A stretch of DNA of 64,000 nt. Source: JAWMQL01 sp033283165. GTDB lineage: Bacteria > Pseudomonadota > Gammaproteobacteria > Pseudomonadales > Halieaceae. The stretch's first letter is position 1. Every line of letters starts with the position of its first letter. Below, piece after piece: positions 1 to 9,299 of the stretch. The stretch is from positions 930,001 through 994,000 of the forward strand of contig JAWMQL010000001.1 of the NCBI GenBank assembly GCA_033283165.1. The letters are read 5' to 3'. Below the pieces are notes generated by a model that saw only the letters and a program-made list of their open reading frames with translations, was not told the origin of the DNA and ran no database searches. The position numbers and the translations under genes are program-made.

Positions 1-238
1 GGTCCGGCGCGCCGACAAAGACATCGCCCTGGTTGGTATACCCTTCGGTCATGCCATCCGGGCAGGCTCCGTTGACCTCGGCATCTTCCGCCAGGGCGTA
101 TTCGAAGTTCGACACCACGAAACCGGCCTGGCCGTCCATGACAAAATCCGCCTGTCCATAAGCAGAATGCGCAGATGCCAGCAAGGCGCTGGCTACCAAG
201 CCCAACACTGACCCACTGGTTAGCGATTTATTGGCCAT
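1..238 (-). CDS. Secreted protein of unknown function, C-terminus cut by window edge
   Basis: I read an open frame on the minus strand from an ATG at 238 to the window edge, 79 codons, with no stop. The first about 29 residues are a typical Sec signal peptide (NKS charged start, hydrophobic VLGLVASALLASA core, then AHSAYGQA before DFVMDG), so the mature protein is probably periplasmic or exported. The visible mature part is acidic with one Cys (NGACPDG). I do not recognise the family. It is divergent from the TetR gene at 376. Confidence 0.6.
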   Translation of the reverse strand, partial: MANKSLTSGSVLGLVASALLASAHSAYGQADFVMDGQAGFVVSNFEYALAEDAEVNGACPDGMTEGYTNQGDVFVGAPD

Positions 239-375
239 TACAGTTCTTCACCTCGGCTCTGTTATATTTCGCTGGTTTCAGGCGCTGACACAACCACCTG
301 GTAGCTGGCTATTACGCAGCAGCCCGGCTAATATAACACCCCTGTTAGAAACCTCAAATTACAACCCGGTAATCT
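239..375. promoter_or_regulatory. Divergent promoter region between secreted protein and TetR gene
   Basis: The 137-bp gap carries an 8-bp inverted pair, GTTATATT at 261-268 and AATATAAC at 330-337. Each arm contains a TATAAC hexamer reading outwards towards its gene: minus strand, 23 bp before the ATG at 238; plus strand, 39 bp before the ATG at 376. These look like two divergent -10 boxes. No convincing -35 was found for either, and the TetR operator was not identified. Confidence 0.35.
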
Positions 376-1017
376 ATGGCCAGACCGAAAACAGCCAGCG
401 ACGAGGCCATACTGCAGGCCGCCCACCGGGTATTCGTGCGACGGGGTTATGACGGATTTACCCTGTCCGAAGTCGCGCGGGAAGTGGGTATTTCCCGGGC
501 AGCCATCATTCAGCGGTTCGAGAGTACCCACGCGCTGAAAATGACCCTGACCCGCTCCATGGTGGATCAGTTCTGCAAACTGATGGACAGCTTGCCCGTG
601 TCTCGCGACGGCGATGCGCTGGTGTCACTGACGGCCTTTATCGGCCAGATGGTTGCCGACCGTCAGCAGCTCGGCTTTTTCATGCAGAACCTGGCGGCCG
701 ACATGAATGACGAGGCACTGGCGAAACTGGAAGCCGAGCGGGGCAGGGCACTGTATACTGCCATCGCCGTGCGTATGCCGGAACTCACCCTGCCACACGA
801 ATCCGCGGTCAAGTTGTTTGCCGCCCACCTCGGCGGCGCCCTGATGCAATGGCAGCTTGAGCCCGAGCACATCGACGCCCGCACCTACCTGGTCGAGCGC
901 ACCCGGGCCTGGCTTGACCTGGCCGGCGTGCGTTACAGTGCGGAGGTAATGGAGTATCCCCACAGCGAGGCGCTTGAGGCTACTGCTGAAACCGCAATAC
1001 AAAAGGTATCGCGATGA
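376..1017 (+). CDS. TetR/AcrR family transcriptional regulator
   Basis: A 213-residue protein with the family's N-terminal HTH at about residues 8-55 (ILQAAHRVFVRRGYDGFT, then the recognition helix region ISRAAIIQRFES) and a variable all-alpha ligand domain. Length is typical. The last codons overlap the next gene by 4 bp (ATGA), so the two are translationally coupled. It probably represses itself and/or the divergent secreted protein gene. The ligand cannot be guessed. The HTH ends in IIQRFES instead of the usual LYYHF-like sequence, a normal variation. Confidence 0.85.
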   Translation: MARPKTASDEAILQAAHRVFVRRGYDGFTLSEVAREVGISRAAIIQRFESTHALKMTLTRSMVDQFCKLMDSLPVSRDGDALVSLTAFIGQMVADRQQLGFFMQNLAADMNDEALAKLEAERGRALYTAIAVRMPELTLPHESAVKLFAAHLGGALMQWQLEPEHIDARTYLVERTRAWLDLAGVRYSAEVMEYPHSEALEATAETAIQKVSR

Positions 1018-1496
1018 ACGTAGAAATTCCTGATTTCGGCCAACTGCTGGCCGCCCATATCGGCAGGATACCGGAAGCCTCCCATCCGGCTTTCCTGTCC
1101 CGGCTGGAACGCACGGCGGCTGACCGCTATCGGCAGTGGGCCGAACAACTGCCCGAGTACAGGGACAGGCTGCTTGAATGCGCTGATCGCGAGGATGACA
1201 TCGCGGCACGGGTGGTGGCCATCCTGCCGGCCGAAAGCGAAGCAGACCAGCAACTGATCGACAGCGAGATCGAGGCGGCGCGAGCCACCTATTACGAGGC
1301 GTTTAGCGGACACACCCTGTGGGAGCAACTCTACCTGCAATCCAAAGCGGAGCGGCAGGGTGCTGCGGCCTGGCGTAACTACGCGAACAATCCGGCCTAC
1401 CGTGAGCTGGCTGAGGCACTGGAGACCTGCGCTCAAATCGAAGAAGCCAGCGCGGACGCCATGGATTTTCTGATTGCCGAATACGCCCCGGCGTAA
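1014..1496 (+). CDS. Small hypothetical protein coupled to TetR gene
   Basis: A 160-residue acidic, probably all-helical soluble protein with no signal peptide or membrane segment. Its start ATG overlaps the TetR stop by 4 bp. Helices are rich in Ala, Glu, Arg and Trp (for example DRYRQWAEQLPEY and WEQLYLQSKAERQ). I do not recognise a family. The coupling suggests it works with the regulator or on the same pathway. Confidence 0.7.
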   Translation: MNVEIPDFGQLLAAHIGRIPEASHPAFLSRLERTAADRYRQWAEQLPEYRDRLLECADREDDIAARVVAILPAESEADQQLIDSEIEAARATYYEAFSGHTLWEQLYLQSKAERQGAAAWRNYANNPAYRELAEALETCAQIEEASADAMDFLIAEYAPA

Positions 1497-1544
1497 ACGG
1501 GGCAGGCATAAAAGAGCAAACACGCATATCTCAGGGTGGCGTAC

Positions 1545-2429
1545 GTGACCATTTTTGAATCTGTTTCCGAAGGGGTGTATCTCGAGGGCCTGTCGATCGA
1601 CTACCCGCGCGACCTGATCTGGTACAGCGACGTGGTCGCGGGAGGCGTTCACGGGGTAAAAACGGATGGCAGCAAGGTGGCCGTGTTCAATGAAGGCCGC
1701 CAGTGGACCGGTGGTGTCATGATGAATCGCGATGGCAGCGTACTCTCCACGGGTGAGGGCGGCATCATGTGGAACCACCTGGAAAGCGGCAAATCCGGCT
1801 GGTTACTGCGGGAAATCGACGGCAAGCCGATCAACGGCATAAACGAGATGTGGCCCGATGGCAAAGGGGGCATTTTTTTTGGCACGATCGACATGGAGTC
1901 GGTTATCAAGGCCGAGGCGACACGGCCAACCGCCATCTACCGGCTGGCGGTTGACGGCAAGGTAAGCCAACTTGACGCTGATATTTTCTTTTCCAATGGT
2001 ATCGGTTACGACCCCGACCTGCGCCGATTCTATTGCTGCGATTCCTTCAACAAAGTCTGGACCTGGGACGTCGACCCGGATTTCAGTTTATCCAACCGCC
2101 GGGTGCTGATTGAAAAAGACGATGCCGACGGTCTGGCACTGGATGTCGAAGGCAATGTCTGGGTGACCGGGTTTGGCACCAATAAAACCATTATTCGGCT
2201 CAGGCCTGACGGTACAGAACTCGAGCCGTTTACGACGCCACAGGGTTGCACCACCCAACTGCGCTTCGGTGGGAAGGATATGTGCGATGTCTATTTGACT
2301 GTCGTGCCTGCCGACGCGGGTGAGAGACTGAAGGAGGGTAAGCCATTATCCGGTAATTCCTGTCTGTATCGGGGTCGGTCCGAAATCCCGGGAGTGGGCT
2401 TGCAGCCAGCCAATTTCACGTTAATCTGA
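1545..2429 (+). CDS. SMP-30/gluconolactonase/LRE family beta-propeller protein
   Basis: About 294 residues with the SMP-30 propeller pattern: EGLSIDYPRD blade start, an early VHGVKTDG strand, GGIMWN, NGINEMWPDGKGGIFFGT, the metal/active-site-like NGIGYDPDLRRFYCCDS, and DADGLALDVEGNVWVTGF. These proteins hydrolyse lactones or related esters with a divalent metal. The substrate here is unknown. The frame is open from a GTG at 1536, but CAGGG at 1532-1536 sits 8 nt before the GTG at 1545, so I prefer 1545. It ends 14 bp from the convergent gene at 2444. Confidence 0.8.
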   Translation: MTIFESVSEGVYLEGLSIDYPRDLIWYSDVVAGGVHGVKTDGSKVAVFNEGRQWTGGVMMNRDGSVLSTGEGGIMWNHLESGKSGWLLREIDGKPINGINEMWPDGKGGIFFGTIDMESVIKAEATRPTAIYRLAVDGKVSQLDADIFFSNGIGYDPDLRRFYCCDSFNKVWTWDVDPDFSLSNRRVLIEKDDADGLALDVEGNVWVTGFGTNKTIIRLRPDGTELEPFTTPQGCTTQLRFGGKDMCDVYLTVVPADAGERLKEGKPLSGNSCLYRGRSEIPGVGLQPANFTLI

Positions 2430-2443
2430 TGCACAATCTTCGT

Positions 2444-3109
2444 TCAGCGGGCCTTCAGGCCGACATTGCCGCCGGTCAGCGGTATCCGCAGCGCGTTCTG
2501 GAAGTACCCGACCGTCACGAACTGGCCGACCACGAAGGGCAGTTCCAGTAACTGCTCTTCGGTCAAGGTCTTGGCCAGCGTGCCCCAGGTGTCGTCGGAG
2601 ATCATGGAGTCGGCATGCAATTCTTCCACGGCGCGCAAAATAGCACGTTCGTGCTCGCTCCACCCGGGGGCGGAGGAGCCGGCGGCAATTCGTTCGATGT
2701 CCTCGCTGGTAAAGCCCCGGTCCCGGGATTTGATGACATGTTCGCCCCATTCAAAAGGCGCCTGGCACAGCCAGCCGGTGCGCAGGATCGCCAGTTCCCG
2801 ATCGCGGAAGGTGAGTGCGCCATAGGCTTGTAACTGGATGGAGAACGCGGTGAAGCGGTCCCACAACTCGGGGACGCGCAACATGTAGAAATAAATTTCC
2901 GGAATCTGGGCGCCGGGCGGCGGCGGTTCATCCGTCCCCGAGATGTACTTCCGCAGTTTCATCCACCATTCCATAGCCATATCTGCGGTCTCGTCCCGGT
3001 CCAGGGCTGCTATCCGTGGCGGCTTTCCCAGTATCTGCTGCTCGCGGGCAGCTATATCGACAGCAGGTTGTGGCGTCACCGACGCCTTGTCATCTGAATC
3101 AGCCATCAT
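2444..3109 (-). CDS. Carboxymuconolactone decarboxylase (AhpD-like) family protein
   Basis: A 221-residue protein. The AhpD/CMD core lies at about residues 95-200: RDRELAILRTGWLCQAPFEW followed by GEH, the helix pair that normally carries the proton-relay Glu/Cys/His residues, and later EEQLLELPFVVGQF. Only one Cys of the AhpD CxxC is present, so a disulfide peroxidase role is unlikely. A lyase or hydratase-like role is more plausible. The gene is last in a minus-strand set (LLM, SDR, acyl-CoA synthetase) and overlaps the synthetase by 11 bp. AAGGAG lies about 8 nt upstream of the start. Confidence 0.8.
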   Translation of the reverse strand: MMADSDDKASVTPQPAVDIAAREQQILGKPPRIAALDRDETADMAMEWWMKLRKYISGTDEPPPPGAQIPEIYFYMLRVPELWDRFTAFSIQLQAYGALTFRDRELAILRTGWLCQAPFEWGEHVIKSRDRGFTSEDIERIAAGSSAPGWSEHERAILRAVEELHADSMISDDTWGTLAKTLTEEQLLELPFVVGQFVTVGYFQNALRIPLTGGNVGLKAR

Positions 3110-4796
3110 CTTGATTGCTCCTTAATTCCTTGATCGAGATCTCGCGCATTTTGAACTTCTGAATTTTCCCGGTGACGGTCATGGGAAAGGACTCGACGAA
3201 CTTGTAATACCGGGGAATTTTGAAGTGGGCAATCTGTCCTTTGCAGAATACCCGTAAGTCCTCCCCTGAGACCGGCTCCACACCGGGTCGCAACTTGACC
3301 CAGGCGATGAGTTCCTCGCCATACTTTTCGTCGGGAATTCCTGTGACCTGAACCTCTTCGACGGCAGGGTGGGTGTAAAGAAATTCCTCGATTTCTTTTG
3401 GATAGATGTTTTCGCCACCGCGGATCACCATGTCCTTGATCCGCCCCACAATCTGGATGTAGCCATCGTTGTCCATGCAGGATAAATCACCGGTATGCAT
3501 CCAGCCGGCCTCGTCAATGGCTTCGCGCGTTTTCTCCTCATTGTGCCAGTACTTCAGCATCACGCTGTAACCGCGGGTACAGAGTTCACCGGTCTCGCCC
3601 CTGGGCAACACATTCCCGGTCGCGGGGTCGACGATCTTGGTTTCGAGGTGTGGCTGGGTGCGCCCTACGGTGGTCACCTGCTTTTCAAAGGGGTCGAGGG
3701 CACTGGTCTGGGTGGAGACCGGACTGGTCTCCGTCATGCCATAGGCAATCTGCACCTCGCTCATGTGCATTTTGCCGTGGACGCTTTTCATCAGTTCCGA
3801 CGGGCAGATGGCGCCGGCCATGATTCCGGTACGCAGGCTGGAAAGATCGTATTCCGGAAATGACGGGTCAGCCAGTTCCGCAATAAACATGGTGGGCACT
3901 CCGTACAGGGAGGTAGCCCTTTCTGCCTCCACCGCCCGCAGCACGGCTTCGGGTTCAAAGCCCTCCGACGGGTAAATCATGGTGGCGCCATGGGTAATGC
4001 AGCCCAGGTTGCCCATCACCATACCAAAGCAGTGGTAGAGGGGAACGGGGATGACCAGCCGGTCGAGTTCAGACAGATTCTGGCTTTTTGCCACGAAGTA
4101 ACCGTTATTGAGGATATTGTGGTGGGTCAGGGTCGCGCCCTTGGGATTACCCGTGGTGCCGGAAGTAAACTGGATATTGATGGGGTCGTCGAACTGCAGG
4201 CCATTTTGTCTTTCGCGTAGTTCTGACTCTGACACCGCATCGGAGAGGCCCAGGAGCTGATCCCAGGACCACATGCCTTCGCGCCGGTCCGGGCCCACAT
4301 TAACCAAGGCGCCCAGTCCTGGCACCCGACGAGCGTCCAGTTCCCCGGGGGCGCAGTGCGCCAGTTCAGGCGCCAGTTCATACAACATCGCGCTGTAATT
4401 GGATGCTTTGAAGCTGTCGGCGGTTACCAGCACCCTGACACCGGCCAGGTTCAACGCATACTCCAGTTCGTGTACGCCGTAAGCCGGGTTGATATTGACC
4501 AGGATAGCGCCAACCTTGGCCGTCGCGAACTGGGTGAGCGTCCACTCAAAGCGGGTGGGCGACCAGATACCCACGCGGTCCCCGGCATTGACCCCAATGG
4601 CCATGAATGCGCGCGCCGCCTGGTCAACCCGCTCGACGAATTCCCGGTAGGTCCAGCGGATATTCTGGTGGAGGCAGACCAGCGCTTCTGTGTCGGGAAA
4701 TTTCTCTGCCGTCCGGTCCAGCATATCGCCGATGGTCATACCCAACAGGGGCACCTCCGCGGTGCCACTGGTATAACTGGGCAGGGGTTTGCTCAT
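3099..4796 (-). CDS. AMP-binding acyl-CoA synthetase (FadD-like)
   Basis: A 565-residue member of the adenylate-forming superfamily: P-loop FTSGTTGNPKG at about residue 190, YGMTETSPV (A5 motif), GWMHTGDLSCMD (A7), and GRIKDMVIRGGENIYPKEIE (A8), ending with the catalytic-lysine region TGKIQKFKMRE. It activates a carboxylic acid to its CoA ester through an acyl-adenylate, probably in the cytosol. The substrate is not readable. The start at 4796 is chosen because AAGGAG lies about 9 nt upstream. A GTG at 4805 is also in frame. It lies in a putative operon with the SDR and CMD genes. Confidence 0.93.
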   Translation of the reverse strand: MSKPLPSYTSGTAEVPLLGMTIGDMLDRTAEKFPDTEALVCLHQNIRWTYREFVERVDQAARAFMAIGVNAGDRVGIWSPTRFEWTLTQFATAKVGAILVNINPAYGVHELEYALNLAGVRVLVTADSFKASNYSAMLYELAPELAHCAPGELDARRVPGLGALVNVGPDRREGMWSWDQLLGLSDAVSESELRERQNGLQFDDPINIQFTSGTTGNPKGATLTHHNILNNGYFVAKSQNLSELDRLVIPVPLYHCFGMVMGNLGCITHGATMIYPSEGFEPEAVLRAVEAERATSLYGVPTMFIAELADPSFPEYDLSSLRTGIMAGAICPSELMKSVHGKMHMSEVQIAYGMTETSPVSTQTSALDPFEKQVTTVGRTQPHLETKIVDPATGNVLPRGETGELCTRGYSVMLKYWHNEEKTREAIDEAGWMHTGDLSCMDNDGYIQIVGRIKDMVIRGGENIYPKEIEEFLYTHPAVEEVQVTGIPDEKYGEELIAWVKLRPGVEPVSGEDLRVFCKGQIAHFKIPRYYKFVESFPMTVTGKIQKFKMREISIKELRSNQDDG

Positions 4797-4872
4797 CGAT
4801 AACACTCCTTCTCACGTTTTCAACCTGGCCGAAATGCTGGCAATGCTCGATAGCCATTGGCAGCGTTTACAC

Positions 4873-5658
4873 CTATTTCAGCAGGGCCTCGTTCATTCCC
4901 AGGTTCATGACGCCGCACACGGGATAGTTCTGCCCGGTAATGAATTTAGCTTCGTCCGATGCCAGGAACGCGGCGAGGCACGCGATATCGTCCGCCTCGC
5001 CAAAGTGATCGAATCCCGTGGCCTCTGCGAGCGCCGTTTTCGCTGTGCGTTCGCGCAGTTCCTCACTCATCTTGTGGGCGGACGCCGCCATCGGCCCACA
5101 GGAAATACAATTGACCCGAACACCTGCGCGCGAGGTTTCCTTGGCCAGGGCCCGGGTAAAGCCGATTACAGCGGCCTTGGCAGCGGAATAGTCCACCTGG
5201 CTGGCAAGCCCGATCATCCCGGCGACCGAACCGATATTGATGATGCTGCCACTGCCCTGGCTCAGCATGGGCCCGATCACCTGCCTGCAAGTATAGAGAA
5301 CGCTCCTGAGGTTCAGGTTGAGCACCTCGTCCCAGGTTTCTTCCTCAGATTCGCAGAACAACGACATTTTATCCCTGGCGCTGCCGCCCACGTTGTTTAC
5401 CAGGATATCGATGCGCCCGAATGTCTCAATCGCCGCGGCCACCGCGTGCTTTACCTGGTCATAGTCCGTCACGTCGGTCTGAAGCACAGCGCAACGACGC
5501 CCCCCGGCGCGAATCAATGCGGCCACTTCCCTGGCCGGCTCAAGGGAACTGTTGGCGATGACGACGTCCGCGCCCTCATCGGCCAGTTTGAGGCAGATCG
5601 CCCGCCCGATACTGCGCCCACCGCCGGTCACAAAGGCCACTTTTTGCTCGAGTCTCAT
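4873..5658 (-). CDS. SDR family NAD(P)-dependent oxidoreductase
   Basis: A 261-residue classical short-chain dehydrogenase with TGGGRSIGRAI (nucleotide-binding Gly motif), NNVG, the serine region INIGSVAG, and the active-site YSAAKAA with Tyr and Lys. It oxidises or reduces a hydroxyl/keto group and resembles FabG-type 3-oxoacyl reductases. The frame opens at 5676, but GGTGG 8 nt before the ATG at 5658 favours the shorter start. It sits upstream of the acyl-CoA synthetase and may act on the same CoA-linked substrate. Confidence 0.9.
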   Translation of the reverse strand: MRLEQKVAFVTGGGRSIGRAICLKLADEGADVVIANSSLEPAREVAALIRAGGRRCAVLQTDVTDYDQVKHAVAAAIETFGRIDILVNNVGGSARDKMSLFCESEEETWDEVLNLNLRSVLYTCRQVIGPMLSQGSGSIINIGSVAGMIGLASQVDYSAAKAAVIGFTRALAKETSRAGVRVNCISCGPMAASAHKMSEELRERTAKTALAEATGFDHFGEADDIACLAAFLASDEAKFITGQNYPVCGVMNLGMNEALLK

Positions 5659-5780
5659 AGAAATTTCACCACCCATTCGAGCTCATCCGATGCGATAATT
5701 TGAATGAACTTTACTTCTTATCTTACTGTTTTATTTGAATATATATCCTAGCTTTAGCAATCTACTGGCAGAATTCGCGC

Positions 5781-6710
5781 TCAGCGCCCACGCACTTTTG
5801 CCGCAACCTCCTCCCCGAACCACTGCACATTTTCGGCAAAGGCGCCGGGGCTGGGGCAACTGACCGCGACTGTCGTCCAGCTGACCCCAGCCTCTGCGAA
5901 GGCCGAGTACTCATCAACCAGTTTGCCGGCCTCGCCCCGGTCCCGGGTGTCGATTATGGCTGACACACGCTGGAAACTGCTGACGCAGATATCCAGGGGT
6001 TCGGTTCGGCCCAGGCTCTCCGCCAGATCCCTGGCATAGCCGATTTTGTCCCGCAACTGGGGAAGGCTGGTCAGGGATTCGGTTCTCGCCGAGCGACTGA
6101 CCGTCTCGGAGGAGGGGAAGGGTGACCAGCCCTGGCACTTCTCCACTGCGCGCCTGATGGCTCTCGGTGCATTGCCACCGCCCCAGACCGGCAGCGGCGC
6201 CTGGGCGGGGGTTGGCCTGACCACGTTGTCTCTGGCCACGAAGTGCTGACCCTCGAAATTCACCGGTGCACCGGTGAAAGCCTGCCGCATCAGGTCCAGC
6301 GCCTCATCTGTCCGTGCGCCACGCTCTTCAAAGGGCACACCGACTGCAGCGTACTCGGATTTGAGGTAGCCGGTTCCAATACCGACGGTCAGGCGACCGC
6401 CACTGAGCCGGTCGAGGGTGGCCAGCGACTTGGCCACGATGACCGGGTTGCGGTAGGCCAGCACGAGGATGTGCATATGCAATCGCAGTCGGTTGCTGGC
6501 TCCCGCGGCAACGGCCAGGGCAACGAACGGGTCCAGCGTGGCGTGCCCACCGGAACTCAACCAGCGATCGCTCGGGGCAGGGTGGTCGGTGACATAGACG
6601 GCATCCAGCCTGGCCTGATCTATTGCCTCTACGGCGTTGCTCATTCCCTCGATCGAGAGAAAGCCATTCTCGCCGACATCGTCGACGGGCAGGGCACAGG
6701 AAAACTTCAT
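5781..6710 (-). CDS. LLM class flavin-dependent oxidoreductase
   Basis: About 309 residues of luciferase-like TIM-barrel: MKFSCALPVDD first strand, DAVYVTDHPAP, LRLHMHILVLAYRNPVIVAK, SGGRLTVGIGTGYLKSEYAAVG and the end strand GVSWTTVAVSC. This matches the F420- or FMN-dependent class. The cofactor cannot be told from sequence alone. A longer open frame reaches 7154, but it runs through the divergent P450 gene, so the ATG at 6710 is the real start. It is first in the minus-strand set and a relative of the enzyme at 8139. Confidence 0.88.
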   Translation of the reverse strand: MKFSCALPVDDVGENGFLSIEGMSNAVEAIDQARLDAVYVTDHPAPSDRWLSSGGHATLDPFVALAVAAGASNRLRLHMHILVLAYRNPVIVAKSLATLDRLSGGRLTVGIGTGYLKSEYAAVGVPFEERGARTDEALDLMRQAFTGAPVNFEGQHFVARDNVVRPTPAQAPLPVWGGGNAPRAIRRAVEKCQGWSPFPSSETVSRSARTESLTSLPQLRDKIGYARDLAESLGRTEPLDICVSSFQRVSAIIDTRDRGEAGKLVDEYSAFAEAGVSWTTVAVSCPSPGAFAENVQWFGEEVAAKVRGR

Positions 6711-6867
6711 GGGCTGGGCGTCGCTATAGCTTGTGGAAGGAAAAGTATATCCCCTCATTGCGCTAATTGCCGCTTTGCAACAATTTGCGGGCAGAGGACT
6801 TATGGACCACGGCGCTGCCTTTGGTGCATGATCTGTGGTCGATAACAGATGGACTGGATTGTAGTCA

Positions 6868-8112
6868 ATGAATCGGTGCCCACAGCGTGAGGCTCTACTG
6901 ACCCTGGAACAGTTTGAGAACGGTACTCCCCGTGACCTGATTGCCAGTTTGCGTGACCAGCGCATTCTGTGGGAGCCCGATGACTTCACCGAGCGCGGCC
7001 ACTGGCTATTATTCGACCAGCAGGACATCGACCACGTACTGAAGACCCCCGAACTGTTCACCAACAACTTCGGTCCACTGCTCGAGGATATGCCCCCGGA
7101 AATCCTGGAGGAACAGCAGCAGAGCCTCACCTTTATGGATCCGCCGGTCCACAAGCAATACCGGGCCCTGGTGGATTATGCGTTCAGGCCCAGGGCTCTT
7201 GAGGCCAGAATTCCGGCCATGCGTAATGAGGCCAGGTCCATTATCGACGCTGTTATCGACCACGGGGAATGTGAGTTCGTCAGCGAAATCGCGCAGGTAC
7301 TGCCACTGCGCGTGATGAGTTCCCTCATGGGGATAGCGGAGGGGGACGCGCAGTATGTCATGGAGTTGAGCAATACCATGATCCTGGCCGATGACCCGGA
7401 TTTCGCCGAGGATCGTATGGCTGGCTACCTGGCCTCCATCGAACTGATTGAGTTCGGGGCGAGACTGGCTGCCGACCACCGCGATCATCCCCGTGACAGC
7501 ATGACCATGGAAGTACTCGACGCCCAGTTCGAGGGCCGTGGTCTCACCGACCGTGAGTTTGGTCGTTTTTTCAACAACCTCATCGTCGGCGGTGTGGAAA
7601 CGACCCGTAATACGTTGAGCTGGTGCATCTACGAGCTGATCAGGAACCCGGACCAATACGCGATGCTTGAACAGGACCTGGCGCTGGTGCCTGACGCCAT
7701 CGAGGAAATTCTGCGCCTGCGCAACACGGTGGTGTATCTGCGTCGTACGGCGACCCGGGATATGGAATTCGCGGGGGAAAATATCCGCAAGGGCGACAAG
7801 CTTATCTGTGTCCTGGGGTCAGTCAATCATGATCCCGAACTGTTCCGGGACCCCGAGCAATTCGACATTACCAGGCCCCGGCGCGAGGGTGTGCGGCGTC
7901 ATTACCGAACTTTTGGCGCTGGACCGCATTTTTGTGTCGGTGTGCACCAGGCTCGCATGAACCTGGTAGTCATGCTGGAAGAGATCGTACGGCGGATGGG
8001 CGACCTGCGCGTGCTGTCCGGCCCTGTTCATGCTCACAGTATATTCATGGATGGTTTCAAGGAATTGCGGATTGGATTTACCGCGCGCAGCCTGGCACAC
8101 CAGGCCGTATAG
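6868..8112 (+). CDS. Cytochrome P450
   Basis: A 414-residue bacterial soluble P450. The I-helix GGVETTRN is at residues 241-248, the K-helix EEILR at about 279-283, and the heme-binding loop FGAGPHFCVG places the Cys thiolate at residue 356. There is no signal or membrane anchor. It needs an external ferredoxin/reductase, and none is encoded nearby. It is divergent from the LLM gene at 6710 across a 157-bp gap and is followed after 26 bp by another LLM gene, so the two probably form an operon that oxidises an alicyclic, terpenoid or steroid-like compound. The substrate is inference. Confidence 0.96.
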   Translation: MNRCPQREALLTLEQFENGTPRDLIASLRDQRILWEPDDFTERGHWLLFDQQDIDHVLKTPELFTNNFGPLLEDMPPEILEEQQQSLTFMDPPVHKQYRALVDYAFRPRALEARIPAMRNEARSIIDAVIDHGECEFVSEIAQVLPLRVMSSLMGIAEGDAQYVMELSNTMILADDPDFAEDRMAGYLASIELIEFGARLAADHRDHPRDSMTMEVLDAQFEGRGLTDREFGRFFNNLIVGGVETTRNTLSWCIYELIRNPDQYAMLEQDLALVPDAIEEILRLRNTVVYLRRTATRDMEFAGENIRKGDKLICVLGSVNHDPELFRDPEQFDITRPRREGVRRHYRTFGAGPHFCVGVHQARMNLVVMLEEIVRRMGDLRVLSGPVHAHSIFMDGFKELRIGFTARSLAHQAV

Positions 8113-8138
8113 TCTCAGTAAGGAAGGAGGGCACAAAA

Positions 8139-9101
8139 GTGAATCGTCTTGGCTATCAAATCCCGAATTTCACCTACCCGGATACACATCCTGGCGATAT
8201 CTACGACCTGGTGGTCGCACAGGCCCGGGCCGCGGAATCTGCAGGTTACGACCGCGTCATGTTGATGGATCATTTCTACCAGCTGCCCGGCATTGGCGCG
8301 TCTGACGAGCCGATGTATGAGTGTTATTCAATGTTATCCGCATTGGCGCAGCACACCTCAAGTGTGGGACTTTCCGCCCTTGTCACCGGCAACACTTACC
8401 GGAATCCCGCTCTGCTGGCGAAGACGGTAACCACCCTCGACCACGTGTCACGGGGGCGAGCCACATTGGCGATCGGTTGTGGTTGGTTCGAGGAAGAGCA
8501 CATCGCGCTGGGTTTTGAATTCGGCACTTTCGGTGAACGCTTCGAAAAGCTGGAGGAAGCCCTTCAAATTATCTCGCCGATGCTGCGAGCTGAACCCGTT
8601 ACGTTTGAGGGCAAATATTACACCACCCGGCATGCGGTGAATTCACCGCCGCCGTTATCGAAAATTCCAATCCTGATCGGGGGTGGAGGCGAGAAAAAAA
8701 CCCTCAGGATGGTCGCTCAGTACGGCGACGAGTCCAATCTGATCTGTAAAAACGATGAAATACCGCGAAAAATAGAAGTGCTTCAACAACATTGTGAGGA
8801 CGTGGGTCGTGACTTCAAAGAGATCTCAGTCACGAAACTCATGATGATCGTTGTTGCGCCCACCATGGAGGAGGCGGACGCGGACCTCGACGCCATGGCA
8901 AAGACCAAGGGTTGGGATGATTCGGTCAAAAACACGGTGCGCGATACCTTGATATTCGGAGACCCGGACACGGTTGGCGAGACACTCAGTGAAGCCGTCG
9001 GGTATGGACTGGATGGCCTGACAGTTGATCTGCCCGTTAACGGTCACAACGTCGAACGCATCGCGTTGCTTGGTGAGATAGCAAAAAAAGTTCTCGCCTA
9101 A
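8139..9101 (+). CDS. LLM class F420-type oxidoreductase
   Basis: About 320 residues with the luciferase-like fold: GYQIPNF start, AAESAGYDRVMLMDHFYQLP, LVTGNTYRNPALLAKTVTTLD, SRGRATLAIGCGWFEEEH, PILIGGGGEKKTLR and a C-terminal DTVGETLSEAVGYGLDG. This pattern is typical of proteins named TIGR03560-like F420-dependent LLM oxidoreductases. The start is a GTG at 8139 with a strong AAGGAGGG 9-10 nt upstream. A longer frame back to 7932 overlaps the P450 and is discarded. It probably shares a transcript with the P450. Confidence 0.9.
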   Translation: MNRLGYQIPNFTYPDTHPGDIYDLVVAQARAAESAGYDRVMLMDHFYQLPGIGASDEPMYECYSMLSALAQHTSSVGLSALVTGNTYRNPALLAKTVTTLDHVSRGRATLAIGCGWFEEEHIALGFEFGTFGERFEKLEEALQIISPMLRAEPVTFEGKYYTTRHAVNSPPPLSKIPILIGGGGEKKTLRMVAQYGDESNLICKNDEIPRKIEVLQQHCEDVGRDFKEISVTKLMMIVVAPTMEEADADLDAMAKTKGWDDSVKNTVRDTLIFGDPDTVGETLSEAVGYGLDGLTVDLPVNGHNVERIALLGEIAKKVLA

Positions 9102-9182
9102 AAACCAGTTGCCCCCCCCTGGCAAGCCTGAGCCCCGGACCTGAGGGCAATATCCCGGCGCAATTCTCCTGCGCGTTTTCTG

Positions 9183-9213
9183 GCACCGTGACGGCATAAC
9201 CCGGTCACGGTGC
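9183..9213 (+). terminator. Hairpin after the P450-LLM operon
   Basis: A perfect 10-bp inverted repeat, GCACCGTGAC at 9183-9192 and GTCACGGTGC at 9204-9213 with an 11-nt loop, lies 82 bp after the LLM stop. No T-run follows, so it may be a Rho-assisted end or an operator instead of an intrinsic terminator. Confidence 0.4.
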
Positions 9214-9299
9214 TCGCCTGTGCGCCCGAAACCCCCCCAAAAACCTACGGAAAGGCCTTAAAACAAGGGCTATTTGCGCCCCCGCTGGATCAGCGAGAG

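Noticed and set aside
6711..7154. Extended N-terminus of the LLM protein at 5781
   Set aside because: The extension overlaps the well-supported divergent P450 gene and has no LLM-like sequence before MKFSCALP.
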